DNA of 64,000 bases from Aradus depressus (GCA_963662175.1 OY759221.1:36888045-36952044); one strand, 5' to 3'. Numbered from the stretch's first letter, positions 9,808 through 22,400 are shown. A program made the numbers and translations. The notes: generated from the sequence alone by a model not told the origin.

Positions 9808-10298
9808 TCGGATCGAGATCTTCTAAGAATAAATATATAAAAATAAATAAGAAGAGAAACTAATGAATAACAATAAAATAAAATATCAGTGTGACATAAG
9901 AATTAAGAAAAAAAATTAAATTAGAGCTACAATAGAGAAAAAAACAAGACAATAAGAAATATAAATAATTAAAATAAACAGTTTAATTAAAGAAAAATAA
10001 ATGTATCTTTATGAATACAGAGAAGTGAAGGAAATATATTAAAGATTAGAAAGTAAATAGATCACTATAAAAAAACAAAAGAGACAAAATTTGATGTAAA
10101 TAAGGGACTAAAAAGAAAGATAATAGAAACGAGATGGTACAATTAAAATTGAAGTGTGGGAAATTGTGGAGGAAGTAGAATGAAAGGGACTAATCTGAGG
10201 AAGAGGATTGTACATCGAAGAGGAATTGGAAGAGAGAAGATTTGAAGGAAAGTGAGGGATGGGGGAAGAAGGAGGCTTGGACCGAAATTTCATTCTGG
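9808..10298 (-). mobile_element. LINE 3' end (family C), copy 1
   Basis: Minus strand. The last codons give SSPIPHFPSNLLSSNSSS-type residues, then an A-rich 3' UTR ending TATTTATTCTTAG. Head-to-tail with the next copy; related copies at 40813 and 62905. Confidence 0.6.
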
Positions 10299-10816
10299 GA
10301 CCGATGTAGGTACCCTAAGAATAAATATATAGAAAGTCAAAAAGAAAGAAAAATAATATAATAAAATATCAGTAAGCCTTAATAAGAAAAAAAAAATAGT
10401 TAGTGGTACAGTGGAAAAACAATATTAAATATAATTCAATAAACAACTTAATAAAGAGCAAAATAAACTAAAATAAATATATAGTACTAAGACTAAAAGA
10501 AGATACAATAAAGATATAGAAGAGAGGGGAGGATGGCCAGGCGGTTTGAAATAATATTGATTTAAGAAAAACTTATGTAATAGAAACTAAAATAAATAAA
10601 TAATAAACATTAATGTTGAAATGCAGGAAAATACAAAGGAATGGAAATGCAAGGCGAATCGGAGGGAGAGGATTGTTTATCGAAGAGGAGTTGGAACAGA
10701 GAGGATTTGGAGGAAGCCATGGAAGGAGCGATCTGGTGTGTCTCTGGAAGGACAGAGGATTTGAATTGGAACATTTGATAAAGGTAAATGGGGTTCTTTG
10801 GTTTTTGTAAATACAC
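10299..10816 (-). mobile_element. LINE 3' end (family C), copy 2
   Basis: Minus strand, frame MASSKSSLFQLLFDKQSSPSD and onward, similar to the copies at 41390 and 63250. Ends TTCTTAGGGTACC...GGTCCCAGAAT at its left edge. Confidence 0.6.
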
Positions 10817-10819
10817 TTT

Positions 10820-11515
10820 ACGGCATGATAATTCTCTAACTAAAGCACATAGGTAAGTATCAATTTTGTTATGTTCTTATTCACAGAAGTCAACTTATGT
10901 ATAATTTAGTACATTTTTAGAGTGTAAACATTATCGAAAAAGAACATTTCTAGTTTAGGTGGCATTGGATGGAAACTGACTTAAGTATGTGTTTTAATAC
11001 GGGTTGAAAAAAATAAAATAAAATAAAAATCAATTTTTTGACTTATGTGCTTAGGTCTGCCGGGCCTAGAATTGTGATGATGCCTGATGCAGTTCTGAGT
11101 AGGACTACTGAAAGGTTGGCTGTGGGAGCACTACAGAAAGTGCAGAGTTTCTTCGAACAATATCATCACTTATGATTGTACTCTGTTCAGAGAAAGTTGA
11201 CAAAAGTTGAAAGTCCCTCCCTTAACGAATTTAACACACTTTCTTATTTGTTTTTCAACACAAAAGTGAAAAGAAATAAGGGCAACAAACTGGGTCATTG
11301 AGTAGCCGGGGACAATTTTAGGTAGACAAGACAATGTAAAAGGGACATCACAACAACAATGACAACTGATTGGCGACTTGACTCAAGTCACAATGATAAC
11401 AAAAGATAGATGTCACTCACTGGGTTGACCCACTTTCGACAACTTTTACTGCCTCGCAGGCCACACTAGCCTGTCTCATCACTAATCATTGTGGCACAAA
11501 AACTCAAATAACTCA
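10820..11515. other. non-repetitive gene-free stretch
   Basis: No exon recognised. The 11040-11510 part is less AT-rich, with ACAATG-type sites near 11370. No repeat resemblance seen. Confidence 0.35.
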
Positions 11516-11519
11516 TGTT

Positions 11520-11752
11520 GTAATGATTCTATCGACACAAAATTGTATGTATGAATTCAAAACTCTACAAGACGGCACTTAACAAATTTCAGCAAAATCA
11601 GCAGAATGAAAGAAGGTATCAGAGAGGGGCTCAACACACGTAATGAATGTATCGACATGAAATTTCATATTTAAAGTCAAAACGCAATGAGGACATAACC
11701 TGTCAAATTTCAGCGATATCGGCAGAAGGGAAGGGGGCTCAATTCAAAAACA
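11520..11752 (-). repeat. modular repeat, two tandem modules, ends at gap
   Basis: Reverse modules near 11525-11640 and 11641-11750 (TGAATGTATCGACATGAAATTTC). Confidence 0.65.
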
Positions 11753-11952
11753 NNNNNNNNNNNNNNNNNNNNNNNNNNNNNNNNNNNNNNNNNNNNNNNN
11801 NNNNNNNNNNNNNNNNNNNNNNNNNNNNNNNNNNNNNNNNNNNNNNNNNNNNNNNNNNNNNNNNNNNNNNNNNNNNNNNNNNNNNNNNNNNNNNNNNNNN
11901 NNNNNNNNNNNNNNNNNNNNNNNNNNNNNNNNNNNNNNNNNNNNNNNNNNNN
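11753..11952. other. assembly gap, 200 N
   Basis: Exactly 200 N, a placeholder size. Sequence right of it matches the inside of the MITE at 46297-46982, so the gap probably hides the rest of a copy. Confidence 0.99.
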
Positions 11953-12085
11953 GTAGGGACTCACTGATTATTTCGACTAATAGAGGGTTGAGATTTCGAG
12001 TAATGGAGGTTTTGGGGCTTGAAGGGAAAGGAACAAAACTTTTTTTCGAGTTTTGGAGGTTTTCGACTTATCGAGGTTCGACTTC
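11953..12085 (+). mobile_element. Tigger-type MITE fragment next to gap
   Basis: Almost identical to 46838-46971 (GTAGGGACTCACTGATTATT, GGGCTTGAAGGGAAAGG), losing its right end after GGTTCGACTT. Confidence 0.85.
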
Positions 12086-12477
12086 GAAATCGATTCAAAT
12101 AAAAGTTGTACCAAAATCGATTGTACCAATTGCAAATTTTATATTAAATAGGTACTTTTTTTCGAAGGTTCCTCGGTTTATGAGATCTGTCACCAATTTT
12201 TTTTAGATGTTTGCTTTATTTATGAAAACTAATAGTTCTATTGAAAAATGTATTCTTATCAAAAATGTTCGATATTTGATATGCAACTAACGAAATTTCC
12301 TCAATTTGGAATAGGACCAATACGAACAAAGTTATAGCGCTTTAATTTTATTTTTATGTATTTTTTAAGTCACATTAAGTAACTCTTTCAATATTCGTGA
12401 GATTGCGAAACACCATGAAATGGTCAGTTTCTAGGTGACATCTCCAATTTTTTAACTGATTCTGAAATATTTATATA

Positions 12478-13150
12478 CAGTAGAGGGTCGTTAATCCGGA
12501 TCGATCGGGACCGGGACCCATCCGGATTACTGAATCATCCGGATTTTCAAATGTGCTTTCAATAACTGTATTCATACGTATATGTATCGACTAGAGGATT
12601 CATGACGCTCGGGAGTCGACTGTATTGCAAAATAGAAGCTGAAGGGTTCGAAAAATACAGTACACAAAATATTTAAATAAAGTACATATATTGAATAAGA
12701 ACATGTACATTATGTAATTTAGATTAGTAACTCAACTATACTTTTAGAAAAAAAACAAGAATCTACAGCAATTAATGGAAACTTACTTAGTAAAAAAGTC
12801 CTTAATTGTTTTTTGTACAAGAGTTGCCGTACGTTTCTTTGCAGCCATGTCTCTCAGTCTTTTAAGAAGTACGAGTTGTGTGGCCGTCCCCTCAGGATGC
12901 CTCTCTAACCAGTTCATAGATGTCTGGAATTCTTCATAGGCGTCTGTGTGTGAAGGACCCGGCAGCTTCTTCGGCATCCATTTCTTCATCGTCGTCACTC
13001 TCTCTTACATTGCTTCCATCATAATTGACCTCAATTACCTGATGACAATACCTCCCACTCCCTCCCACATCCCAACTGCTCTCACCGCCGAGCCGATCCG
13101 GATTTGTGACGCTCCGGATTTTTGACGTCCGGATTTCCGACGCTCCACTG
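12478..13150 (-). mobile_element. pogo/Tigger DNA transposon, internally deleted (673 bp)
   Basis: Left end CAGTAGAGGGTCGTTAATCC and right end (reverse) CAGTGGAGCGTCGGAAATCC are inverted repeats flanked by TA on both sides (12476-12477, 13151-13152), the Tc1/mariner-pogo TSD. Only the C-terminal transposase part remains. Confidence 0.85.
12783..13050 (-). pseudogene. Tigger/jerky-type transposase C-terminus
   Basis: Acidic stretch ESDDDEEMDAEEAAGS in one frame, then after a frame change near 12955 AYEEFQTSMNWLERHPEGTA and LVLLKRLRDMAAKKR to IKDFFTK and stop. This matches the tail of Tigger/jerky transposases (ALRWLE..., LRRLRD, DFF). The DDE core is absent. Confidence 0.75.
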
Positions 13151-13329
13151 TATGTATGTTTCGAGAAGCAGTGAGGAAAAAACATATTTATACAAGATAT
13201 CTTTGAGACTTTCGATTGAAAAGGGTGTGAGGTACCTAAATTGGCCATTAAACAGACATAAACTAGGCAGAAGAGAGGTTGAGATTGAATAATAGGCTAA
13301 TTAATCGAGTTTGACTTGATAAAGAACGA

Positions 13330-13580
13330 TTAGAGGAGGTCGATTGTAAATAGAGATCATTTTGAGCGGGGCGGAGTGGCCACCTGGTCCCGCTCCCGCC
13401 CTATTCATTACTTTCCCGCCTAAATGATGTCTCTGTTAATTTTCCAGCCAGCGCCCGCCACACCCAACTCCCATTTTCCAGCCCTTTTCAATTAAATCCA
13501 TTTAACAATTCCCACCTCTCTTTCAGCCCTTCCTCCAGCTAGTTTTCCACTTTATCCTGGCTCCGTTGAAACAATCAACT
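13330..13580. other. GC-richer non-repetitive block
   Basis: Pyrimidine-rich with CCCGCC motifs and TTAATTTTCCAG, TTCAATTAAATCC homeodomain-type sites; no coding frame. Candidate regulatory DNA at most. Confidence 0.3.
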
Positions 13581-14079
13581 CAAAATAGGTTTTTGTATAT
13601 AAATGGATAGGTATATATATATATTTACCTACTTTCCGACACAAATGTGTAGAGAAATAGTGTTGCTGAAAAAATTCTATCTCCAGATTTTGGAAAATAT
13701 GTAAATAGTGGTTTCCGGGATTTTCATGTATTTACACCGGCACAGGGTTGTGCGTCTACGCTTCAATATGATTGTTTGAGTTACTGGCATGGACAACGTA
13801 TAGACTACAAAATCTATGTAGACTACGAGCTGTCAGAGGTAGCGTCCTTGTCTACTGACCCGGATTTATCTCGGTTTCGTAACCATTCCGGACCTTAAGG
13901 CTTTGCCCAAATGGTACTACGGGAGGTGGATGCTCTCCAAGTCAAGCGGCACCACCAATTGCGGTTTGATTCGTAATGGCGGTGGTTGCTTGGACGCCAG
14001 GTGCTGGCTGGAAGCAGTGTTGGAACCATAGCGAAGTAGTAGGTTCCCGAGTTTTGGCTGGGACCTCCACGGGTCGTGC

Positions 14080-14345
14080 ATCTCGAGGGGTGCCAATGTC
14101 GAGGCTCTCAGGTTTTTATCTGGGTGATTTAAAAAAAAACCTTGAGAGCATGCAGTCCTTCGGATGGGACATTAAGCAATGGTCCCGAGCATTTGCGATA
14201 TCAGGTATTCGTTACCCCAAGTAATTAAACCTGGGCATTTATGACTCCCACAGTAGAGTCGGGCTCATGTCCACCAGCGCAACGAAGAAGCACTCTGGTA
14301 GTAGGCTATATGACCTCGTAGAGAAAGTCTGGGCACGAGCCACGA
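14080..14345 (+). repeat. tRNA-SINE, diverged copy
   Basis: Core CAGTCCTTCGGATGGGACAT and 3' part CCCACAGTAGAGTCGGGCTC to GTCTGGGCACGAG. A very degenerate head may reach back to about 13835. Confidence 0.75.
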
Positions 14346-14649
14346 AAACAAACAAAGTATGTAGAAAGCACTTATGTAGTAATAGTGTAAATTTCAGTAA
14401 AAAAAAAAAAGAATTTTTTTTTTTTTTTTACAATATATATATACTTCAGCCACGACTCTTATTTTATATATATTTTGTGAAATTGACAATATTTAAAAAA
14501 AAAAGTTTTTCTTTATTTTTTATTAAGTGTTTTACAATATCTCTACAAAAATTGTTAAGTATCAGTAAATTTCTGTGTTAACGATGACAATATGACGTGA
14601 TAAGAACAATTGTTTTCAAGAACTATTCTTCACAGTAATTTGTTTGTCT

Positions 14650-14757
14650 CATGCCTAGCTAGATGTCTTCAACAAATACCTGTCATTTCATAGGCTCGGG
14701 ACCATCGCTCAACTTCCCATTCGAAGGACGGCGTGCTCAATGTTTTTACCTCTCAGA
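14650..14757 (-). repeat. tRNA-SINE core fragment
   Basis: Reverse core TAGGCTCGGGACCATCGCTC and GAAGGACGGCGTGCTC. Confidence 0.75.
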
Positions 14758-14804
14758 AAAACACAATATTTTGGGGTTTTGGCTTTAAATATGAAATTTT
14801 TTGT

Positions 14805-15075
14805 CGAATAATCATTGCATCGGCAGTTATTAGACATTTTGTGTTCCCTAATTAAGTCCCTCTCTAATCCCCCCCCCCCCTGCCCTTTTGCCGATTTGAC
14901 TACAAATCCGTATTTGTATTTCTTATGAAGTTCTGGATTTACATAAAATACATTCATTCCATTAGGAGTTATCGTGCTCACAAAAACACAAACATACAGG
15001 CCAAGAGATTTTGTTTTTCATTTTACAACACTTTCCCTATAATTCGTATACCTGGGAAGTGATGATAACTCCCGA
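14805..15075 (+). repeat. modular repeat, 3' modules
   Basis: Contains TTGCATCGGCAGTTATTAG, a C run, the terminal module and a final hairpin CACTTTCCCTA...CTGGGAAGTG. A reverse 5' fragment follows at 15085-15150. Confidence 0.65.
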
Positions 15076-15169
15076 TAGAATTAAATGAGGGGAAAACTTA
15101 GTTAGTAAATTTGCGCTAGGAAAGTACGTTGCCCGGGACATTTAGTATGTTATCTGCAGCTGAAAACTT

Positions 15170-15475
15170 ACTTTACTTTACTTTCCCTGGCGCTACGGTC
15201 CTTGTAGAACCTGGGCCTCAGCAACAATCTTCCGCCATACTACTCTATCCTCGGCCTCCCGTCTCCATCTTCTCACACCAATCGCTCTGAGGTCGTCCTC
15301 CACGTCCTCCAGCCAACGTAAGCGGGGTCTACCTCTTCTTCTTTGTCCTCCCGGGTGTCCCTCCAGTATCCTCCTCGGCAATCTGTCTGGTTGCATCCTC
15401 TGTAAATGCCCCAGCCATCGGAGCCGTCCCTGCTTCACTAAGCAGCTGAAAAACCTAAACAAAATGGTTGCCGTC
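15170..15475 (-). mobile_element. non-LTR retrotransposon ORF2 C-terminus
   Basis: Minus frame RLRWLGHLQRMQPDRLPRRI, then GRPRLRWLEDVEDDLRAIGV and WRKIVAEAQVLQGP before stop. This is the basic tail (RWLGHV-RM, RGRP--RW-DDV--DL) found after the RT of many LINEs. The 3' tail is (AGTAA)n. 5' truncated. Confidence 0.8.
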
Positions 15476-15791
15476 CCCTGGTCTAATGGAAGTCCTGCCC
15501 TCAAATGTATATCTCAATATATCTTTGAGACTGTTTTGATTTATTTTTGTAAAAGATACCATCTTATACAAAAATACTTGTATATTCGACAGAAATTGTT
15601 GATTTGATTTTCCAATTTCGCATCGAAGACTTGCGTCTCAATTTTTGGACTCAATAAGTCTAACTAATCTATCGACTTTTAGTTGGTCTTGCCACTCTCT
15701 ATAGAAAATACATGAAAACCTCTTATTTTCCTTCTAACAATGTAGCCAGAGAAGATGCGACATAGATCTTGGTGGAGGGGAGGGGACTATG

Positions 15792-15813
15792 ATTGGATCA
15801 TCCCCCCCCCCCC
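15792..15813 (+). repeat. 22-base poly-C tract
   Basis: Uninterrupted C run; see also the G/C runs at 4362, 17783, 25530, 27309 and 37471. Confidence 0.9.
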
Positions 15814-16339
15814 CCCCCCCCCCATATAATGTTATACATGAGCCAACTGAGCCAATATGAGCCACCAGAGCTATCTAGGCCTCTTTATAGGCTCATTACA
15901 GGGCTGCGGACAATCTGAAACTTTTATGTTTCGGATAAGAGGCAATTTAGAGGTCGCCCCCCTCCATTTATTTGGTAAATAATAATGTGTAAGGCACACA
16001 AACAGAGCTATAAGAAGTTTTTTTTCTCATGTTTTCTAATATCTTATGAATAAACTATATGCTTACATAATCTGCAGAAAGTCCTAGAAAACTTTTTTTT
16101 TTTTATATGATGAAAGATCTTCAAAAACTTCTTGTCCGGATAAGTGACTCTCTGTCTCCTCAGATGTGTGCCAAATGCTGTGAATCCTTAAAAACCTCTT
16201 ACGTATTCGAAAACTAGCAACTTTGTTGCTCTAGACTTTATGTCACGCTTTTTCACGACATTTAAGACAAACTTCTCAATGATAGATTTTCTTGAATACT
16301 GGATAAGAAAACATGTCCGAATTACTCCGAAAAAACAGA

Positions 16340-16505
16340 AAAAATCATCATCATCGTCGCAACAACTCGCCAGTCGTCTCGGTCCTGTGTATCAGCCCTC
16401 CAGTTCTTGACTCCAAGTAGGATCCTCGCATCATGCGCAACCCCGTCCTTCCAACGTAGCTTCGGCCTCCCAACACGTCTGGACCAGATTTCGACGAGAC
16501 CCATG
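16340..16505 (-). mobile_element. second LINE ORF2 C-terminal tail
   Basis: Minus frame RRVGRPKLRWKDGVAHDARI, then LLGVKNWRADTQDRDDWR, the same type of tail but a different family from 15170-15475. It ends in a (ATG)4 microsatellite-like 3' tail. Confidence 0.7.
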
Positions 16506-16679
16506 GATTTCCTCCAGTAATGTCAGATGAAAAATACAATGAAAAATACAAATAAAAATTATGTTGAGGTCGTTACTTATTAGAAATGCTACTTAATAAC
16601 TTTTTAGCACTCATTTGAGCAATTAGCTGCCTAAAATTCTATTTTTTTAATACTTAGTTTTTATTATTACCGTTATAAT

Positions 16680-16835
16680 TTTAAAAAAGCCTTCGGTGAA
16701 TCAATGTACTTCCCCAAAATAATTCCTAATCAACTGTTTTTGCTCTCCCTCGAAACCCTGCTCCTCTCTGGCTGAATGGCTGAAAATCAATAGGTGTTTT
16801 TCAATCGTTTTGTACAATTTCTTGTTCATAGACAG
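16680..16835 (+). repeat. modular repeat, 5' part fused to a module
   Basis: CGGTGAATCAATGTACTTCCCC, then a jump to GGCTGAAAATCAATAGGTG. Confidence 0.6.
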
Positions 16836-16867
16836 GCATAAATTTTAACCTTCGTAGGGTATATCTA

Positions 16868-17058
16868 CTCAATTATAAGAGAGGTTCCTATGTATATCTT
16901 ATGATAAGAGAGAACCTTACGCATATCTTATTATAAGAGAGCACCTTATGTATATCTTATTATAAGTGAGGATCTTTTGTACCTATATATTATTTTAAGA
17001 GAGGACCTTACGTATATATTATTAAAAGAGAAGACCTTATGTATATCTTATTATAAGC
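16868..17058 (+). repeat. minisatellite, about 30-base unit, six units
   Basis: Units of the form ACCTTATGTATATCTTATTATAAGAGAG, each containing the near-palindrome CTTATTATAAG. Confidence 0.85.
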
Positions 17059-17097
17059 ATTGTAATCGCGAGAATATTCTGAGATCGAGATTTTTGT

Positions 17098-17578
17098 GTT
17101 TTTTTTTTTGTTTTTTTTTAATTTTTTTATGGCATATCAACCACAAGGGTCATTGATGACTGGCTGTTCAAATAAGTAGAGATCCCGCAGAGAAACAGGG
17201 GGGCGAACGGAGGGAGGACCCCGCACAGGACCCCGGGGCACCCAGTGAGCGGCACAACTGGGCGTCTCTCTTTAGGCATTGGGCTTAGGCCCCGGTTTAG
17301 CTAGGCCTGTTAGAGAGGGTGTGCTTGTATGTGGCTTTTGTGTATGTTACCTTATTGTTAATTAATAAGTTTAATTAAACTTAAACTAAAAATATGATTG
17401 TGAAATATAAATTATTGTTTTATTATCTCGGTCGTACCGGCTGCCTGGGAGAGAATAATGCTAGCTACGCCAAATGCGCACCTGTGGGTGATTGTTTTAT
17501 AGTCTTTGTTTAACCTTTTCATCACTTCTGCTTATTGTTATTGTTTATACAGATTGTAGAATAAATAAAAGTTTTAAA
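17098..17578. mobile_element. two facing retroelement 3' parts
   Basis: A T-rich start (17098-17122) then minus-oriented sequence to about 17245. The plus-oriented part ends CTTCTGCTTATTGTTATTG...AATAAATAAAAG at 17519-17572, shared with 8402-8478. Could be one inverted insertion or two. Confidence 0.4.
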
Positions 17579-17782
17579 AAATATATATAGGTATATATAT
17601 ATTATGTACATATAAATTATGTTTAACCTGAAACTGATAAAACACCAAACAATTGACAAACATACTGGATGTACAGACAACCATCCCTTACAATATTATT
17701 TATAAAGATAAGATGATAAACATTATTTATAACGATATAAACATTGAGTGTATTAAGTTAATCAATGATAGAAGACGGTGGA

Positions 17783-17808
17783 GGGGGGGGGGGGGGGGGG
17801 GGGGGGGG
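17783..17808 (+). repeat. poly-G tract, about 26 bases
   Basis: Uninterrupted G run between GGTGGA and AGCTAAGG. Confidence 0.9.
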
Positions 17809-17814
17809 AGCTAA

Positions 17815-18060
17815 GGAAGATGATGGTGAGGGGACCCTCCTCAGGGAGGCTGTTTAAGTGAGGGGCTCAAGTGCGCCTGCGTGGATCCATACACAGTCCC
17901 GCCCTCTGGCAGACACTTAATTTAACTAAACCCACCTCCCGTCCTCTTTATCACAGTCACTGCACTATACAATATCACAATATCCACATTGACTTAGTGA
18001 TATCTTTTCTCCTGTCTCTCCATCTACCGCACTTTCAGACTATTATATAAAGTCGATTTA
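17815..18060. other. non-repetitive block right of the poly-G tract
   Basis: Less AT-rich (AAGTGCGCCTGCGTGG, CAGTCCCGCCCTCTGGC), no frame, no repeat match seen. Candidate regulatory DNA only. Confidence 0.3.
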
Positions 18061-18117
18061 ATACATCGACCTAATTGGGAACATATATCAGTTCCGATCG
18101 AAATTTTATATAATCGA

Positions 18118-18640
18118 AATTGCATTGAAAAAAGTGGTCGGTGGATCACCGGCTATGTACTTCCCCACCATCCCAGAATTTATCAATTATGTTTTCGTTC
18201 TCCCTTCTAAGCCGTTTGACCGTTTGGGCTGAAACTCAATATTCGACTTACTTCGTGACTTCTAAATCCACGATTTGAGTCGATTTCCATCTCTTCTCCC
18301 CCTTCGCTACAATCGATTTCGGGGAAAATTAGTATGAGCCATCCTTATAAGGTGTTGAATTTCAATATAAAATTTCAAAATGTTCACATTCATTACCTCG
18401 GCAGTTATTAGAATTTTTGTGTTAAGCCTACCCCCAATCGTCCACTTTCATTTGTCCAATTTGGTTTAAAATCAGTAAATCTCGGCCTTAGAGGGTTCTG
18501 AATTGACATATAAAATTTCGTGTCGATACCTTCATTCTATCGGGAGTTATCAGACGCACACAGACACACAGCCAGACAGAAATTTCAAGTTGAAATTCCA
18601 ATCTGGTCCCTTACCTGATATACAAGAATGGTTTTGGTGT
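18118..18640 (+). repeat. modular repeat, near full length
   Basis: Starts GGTCGGTGGATCACCGGCTA (5' hairpin), has two internal modules (TTCATTACCTCGGCAGTTAT; TCGTGTCGATACCTTCATTC) and the CACACAGACACACAG block; ends without a clear 3' hairpin. Confidence 0.75.
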
Positions 18641-18904
18641 CCAATAAAAAGTGGCCAATATTAATTTTAGGAATTAGTAAGGAAAACTTGCTATGCAACT
18701 TGCCGGTGCCTGGTTGCTATGTAACTTGCCGGTGCCTGGTCGCTATGCTTCTTAGAACATTAAATCTACTCTCCCTACGTAATATTTCCTTGTAAATTAT
18801 GTTTTTTTTCTTAGAACGGCGACTTCTCCAATTTCTAAGAGGGACTGTTACTCGAGAACTAACAAAGTATAACAAATTAGATTAGATCATATACAACAAC
18901 AACA

Positions 18905-19100
18905 TATTTAAAAAATGTCAGTGATTCACCGGCAATATACTTCCCCAGAACGAATTAATTAACTTTTCGCTTCCCCTCCCAAACTACTCGACCGTTTGCG
19001 CTAGCATTCAATAGTTGATATTCAATTGGACTCCTAAATCATCATACTAAATGTTGTGTCGATACATTCATTACATCGGCAGTTATACATTCCGATAATC
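18905..19100 (+). repeat. modular repeat, 5' part
   Basis: GTCAGTGATTCACCGGCAAT, then TACTTCCCCAGAACGAATTAA to TTACATCGGCAGTTAT. Confidence 0.75.
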
Positions 19101-19429
19101 GACGATTTTTTATAGTGGGTTCTGAATAAACGAAGAAAATATTTATTTATTCTTATATTATCCACCCCATTCAATGCTTTTTTAATAATACAACGCTATA
19201 GCCTCGTCACAGCGGCCAACATCGTATATGTAGATGATTTATCTTGACAGCGGGGCGGCGTGATCATAGAAACAAACTAGGCGGCACTTTTTTTATTTAA
19301 CAAAGGTATATAATAAAACCTCTTTATTAGTGGACTCTTACCTCATCTGTGGTTTCTGAACCCGGATCCAGACCTCGAACCAGGCTTCGACACGGGTCCA
19401 GGTTAGGAATCACGGATCCGAATCCGGGA

Positions 19430-22400
19430 ATCGAACCGTTGTGCCACAAGGACAACTTAAATTCTACTCGTATTTCCTCTTCGGTTGTTTTGGTTAGGAC
19501 CAACCAAAATATATTTTTCATCTTTGCTTATGGTTAATTAACTCCTGTCTGATTGAAGCCTATTACCGACATCGCTGTATTAATGGGGTTTTTTCCCAGA
19601 AAATATGAAGAATCCCCTTAAATTTTGAGGTCGAGGGACCCTCAAAGGAGCAAAATCAGAAGGTAGGGTCCCACTAAATATAGAGATCAAAGATTTAGAA
19701 GGAGAGCAAAATCTTACGTGTGAGCGCTAGAAAAGTAACTTAACGGGAGCTTGTGAAAATCTATATCCGTAGATCCGGGTCCGGTTTTGGAACCTAGCAC
19801 CCGATTCTGGGTCTGGAACCGACAACCCGGTTCTGCTATCCCCAGGAACAGGTCTCGGTTCACCAGGTATCAGTCTTGATTAGCCGTCTATCAGCATAAC
19901 TAATCGACTATCATCGTATCTGGTTGAAGACTATTTACGGACACTGTTGTAACAACGTTTTTTCAGAAATATGAAGAATCGGTGCCACAAAGACAACCTA
20001 AATTCTATAATTGGCTATTTTGGTTATAACCAACCAGAATCTATTTTTCATTTTTATTTAAAGTTAACTAATTCATATCGACATTGCTGTATTAATGTTT
20101 TTTTTGTATTTTTTTCAGAAAATATGATGAATCGGTGCCACAAGAACGACCTATATTCTATATTTCTTCCTCGGCTATTTTCTTCACAACTAGATCAAAT
20201 TTTCATATTTTCTTATAGTTGGCCTCCTTATGATCATCGTATCTGGTTGAAGCCCCTCTCTACTGACATTGCTGCATTAATGTGTTTTTCTAGGCTACAG
20301 CCAAACTTAAGAGCAAGTTTCAGCTCTCCTTCTAAACCTTCTAAGTCTTTATTTGTCTACTTATTTATCTTGGGTTGTCCCTTACCCAGTGACGCCGGAA
20401 CAAATTTTTTTTTTTGGGGGGGGGGGGGGGGGGCAAAAAATTTTCCACAGTGGCATGATATATTATAACTATATGATATATATAGTTATATACTAATACA
20501 CGATTATGTATTAGATATTTCATAAAGTATCAACGGAATTAATGCTCAATTATTATTTGAAAAAATACCGCGATTGCGTTCGAATATCAAGGATATTTTA
20601 CTGAGAATATATTTCGTCGATTCTTTCAAATTGTAAAGGTTCAAAAAAATCCATAAGCGAGTAGTAGCAACCATCGTAGTAGCAATCATCCTCTGGTTCA
20701 CGAACTCTCTTAGAGGAAGTCGCTCCGAAAAAATCAAGCAATGTTTTTTGAGCCATTATAAACTATTTTTCACAGAACAGAGTAAACACGAGCATTAACT
20801 CTATTGACAGCTGTAGAATTTTTAGGTTATGAGCTGCAGTTTCGTGAGGTCCCTTTTTGTGCACCTGTCTGATGAACCGTAGTCCGTCGCGACACCTAAC
20901 TTTTTTTACCGAATCATATCACCAGCGAAATTCAAGTATTACGATTGACTTACATATATGTATATATGAGATAGAAATTTGAAAGCAGTGAAAAGTTTAA
21001 ATTCTTCCATAATACTGAATGATTTTCATTCAATGATTTAGAATATAAAATAATACTAAAATGATAATATGTAGTCCCATGACGATCCATTGTCGAAATA
21101 AATCTGGTGACATAAGTACCTATCATTCAGATTTTTTTTTTTTGGGGGGGGGGGGGGGGGGCAAAAAGCATCTGTTGCCCCCCCAACCAAAATTTTGGGG
21201 GGGCAGCTGACCCCCCTGTTCCGGCGCCACTGCCCTTACCTTAAGTTTCTGCCCTTTTGTGTGTCCTTCGTTCTCTAAATTTGAGACTATAATATAGTCT
21301 CATATAGTATATTATACTGACTCACACGTAAGTTTCCGATCTCCCTTTAAACCTTCAATCTGTTTACTGGTCGACTCTTACCTTATTTTAGGTGCCTAAA
21401 TTCACTGACATGGTGTATTGTTCTTCCAGAAAATATAAAGAAACGGTGCCACAACGTTTTTATTACTGTATAACATAACGATGCCACCTACGAGTACATT
21501 CTATAATTTTCTTGTTCTGCTATTTTGGTTAGGACCAACCAGAATATATTTTTCATCTATAATTATCGTCGACTATTATGATCCCTATCTACCGACGCTG
21601 TATTATTCTTTATTTGTTGTTGTTTTTTTTTTTGTCAGAAAATATGAATCGGTGCGATAAGGACTACATACAAATTGCATTTCCTTTTTTTACTATTTTG
21701 GTTAGGACCAACCAGAATATAATTTTCAACATTACTCGTCGTAGGTAGCAGTGGAAGTAGGAAGCAGTGAAAAGTTTAAATTCTTCCATAATACTGAATG
21801 ATTTTCATTCAATGATTTAGAATATAAAATAATACTAAAATGATAATATGTAGTCCCATGACGATCCATTGTCGAAATAAATCTGGTGACATAAGTACCT
21901 ATCATTCAGATTTTTTTTTTTTTGGGGGGGGGGGGGGCAAAAAGCATCTGTTGCCCCCCCAACCAAAATTTTGGGGGGGCAGCTGACCCCCCTGTTCCGG
22001 CGCCACTGCCCTTACCTTAAGTTTCTGCCCTTTTGTGTGTCCTTCGTTCTCTAAATTTGAGACTATAATATAGTCTCATATAGTATATTATACTGACTCA
22101 CACGTAAGTTTCCGATCTCCCTTTAAACCTTCAATCTGTTTACTGGTCGACTCTTACCTTATTTTAGGTGCCTAAATTCACTGACATGGTGTATTGTTCT
22201 TCCAGAAAATATAAAGAAACGGTGCCACAACGTTTTTATTACTGTATAACATAACGATGCCACCTACGAGTACATTCTATAATTTTCTTGTTCTGCTATT
22301 TTGGTTAGGACCAACCAGAATATATTTTTCATCTATAATTATCGTCGACTATTATGATCCCTATCTACCGACGCTGTATTATTCTTTATTTGTTGTTGTT

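Noticed and set aside
16868..17058. Six regular 30-base repeats as a CRISPR array
   Set aside because: Repeats are directly adjacent without spacers and the genome is eukaryotic; it is a minisatellite.
17098..17578. A single twin-primed inverted LINE insertion
   Set aside because: No target-site duplication or shared 5' junction could be recognised, so it is reported only as two facing 3' parts.
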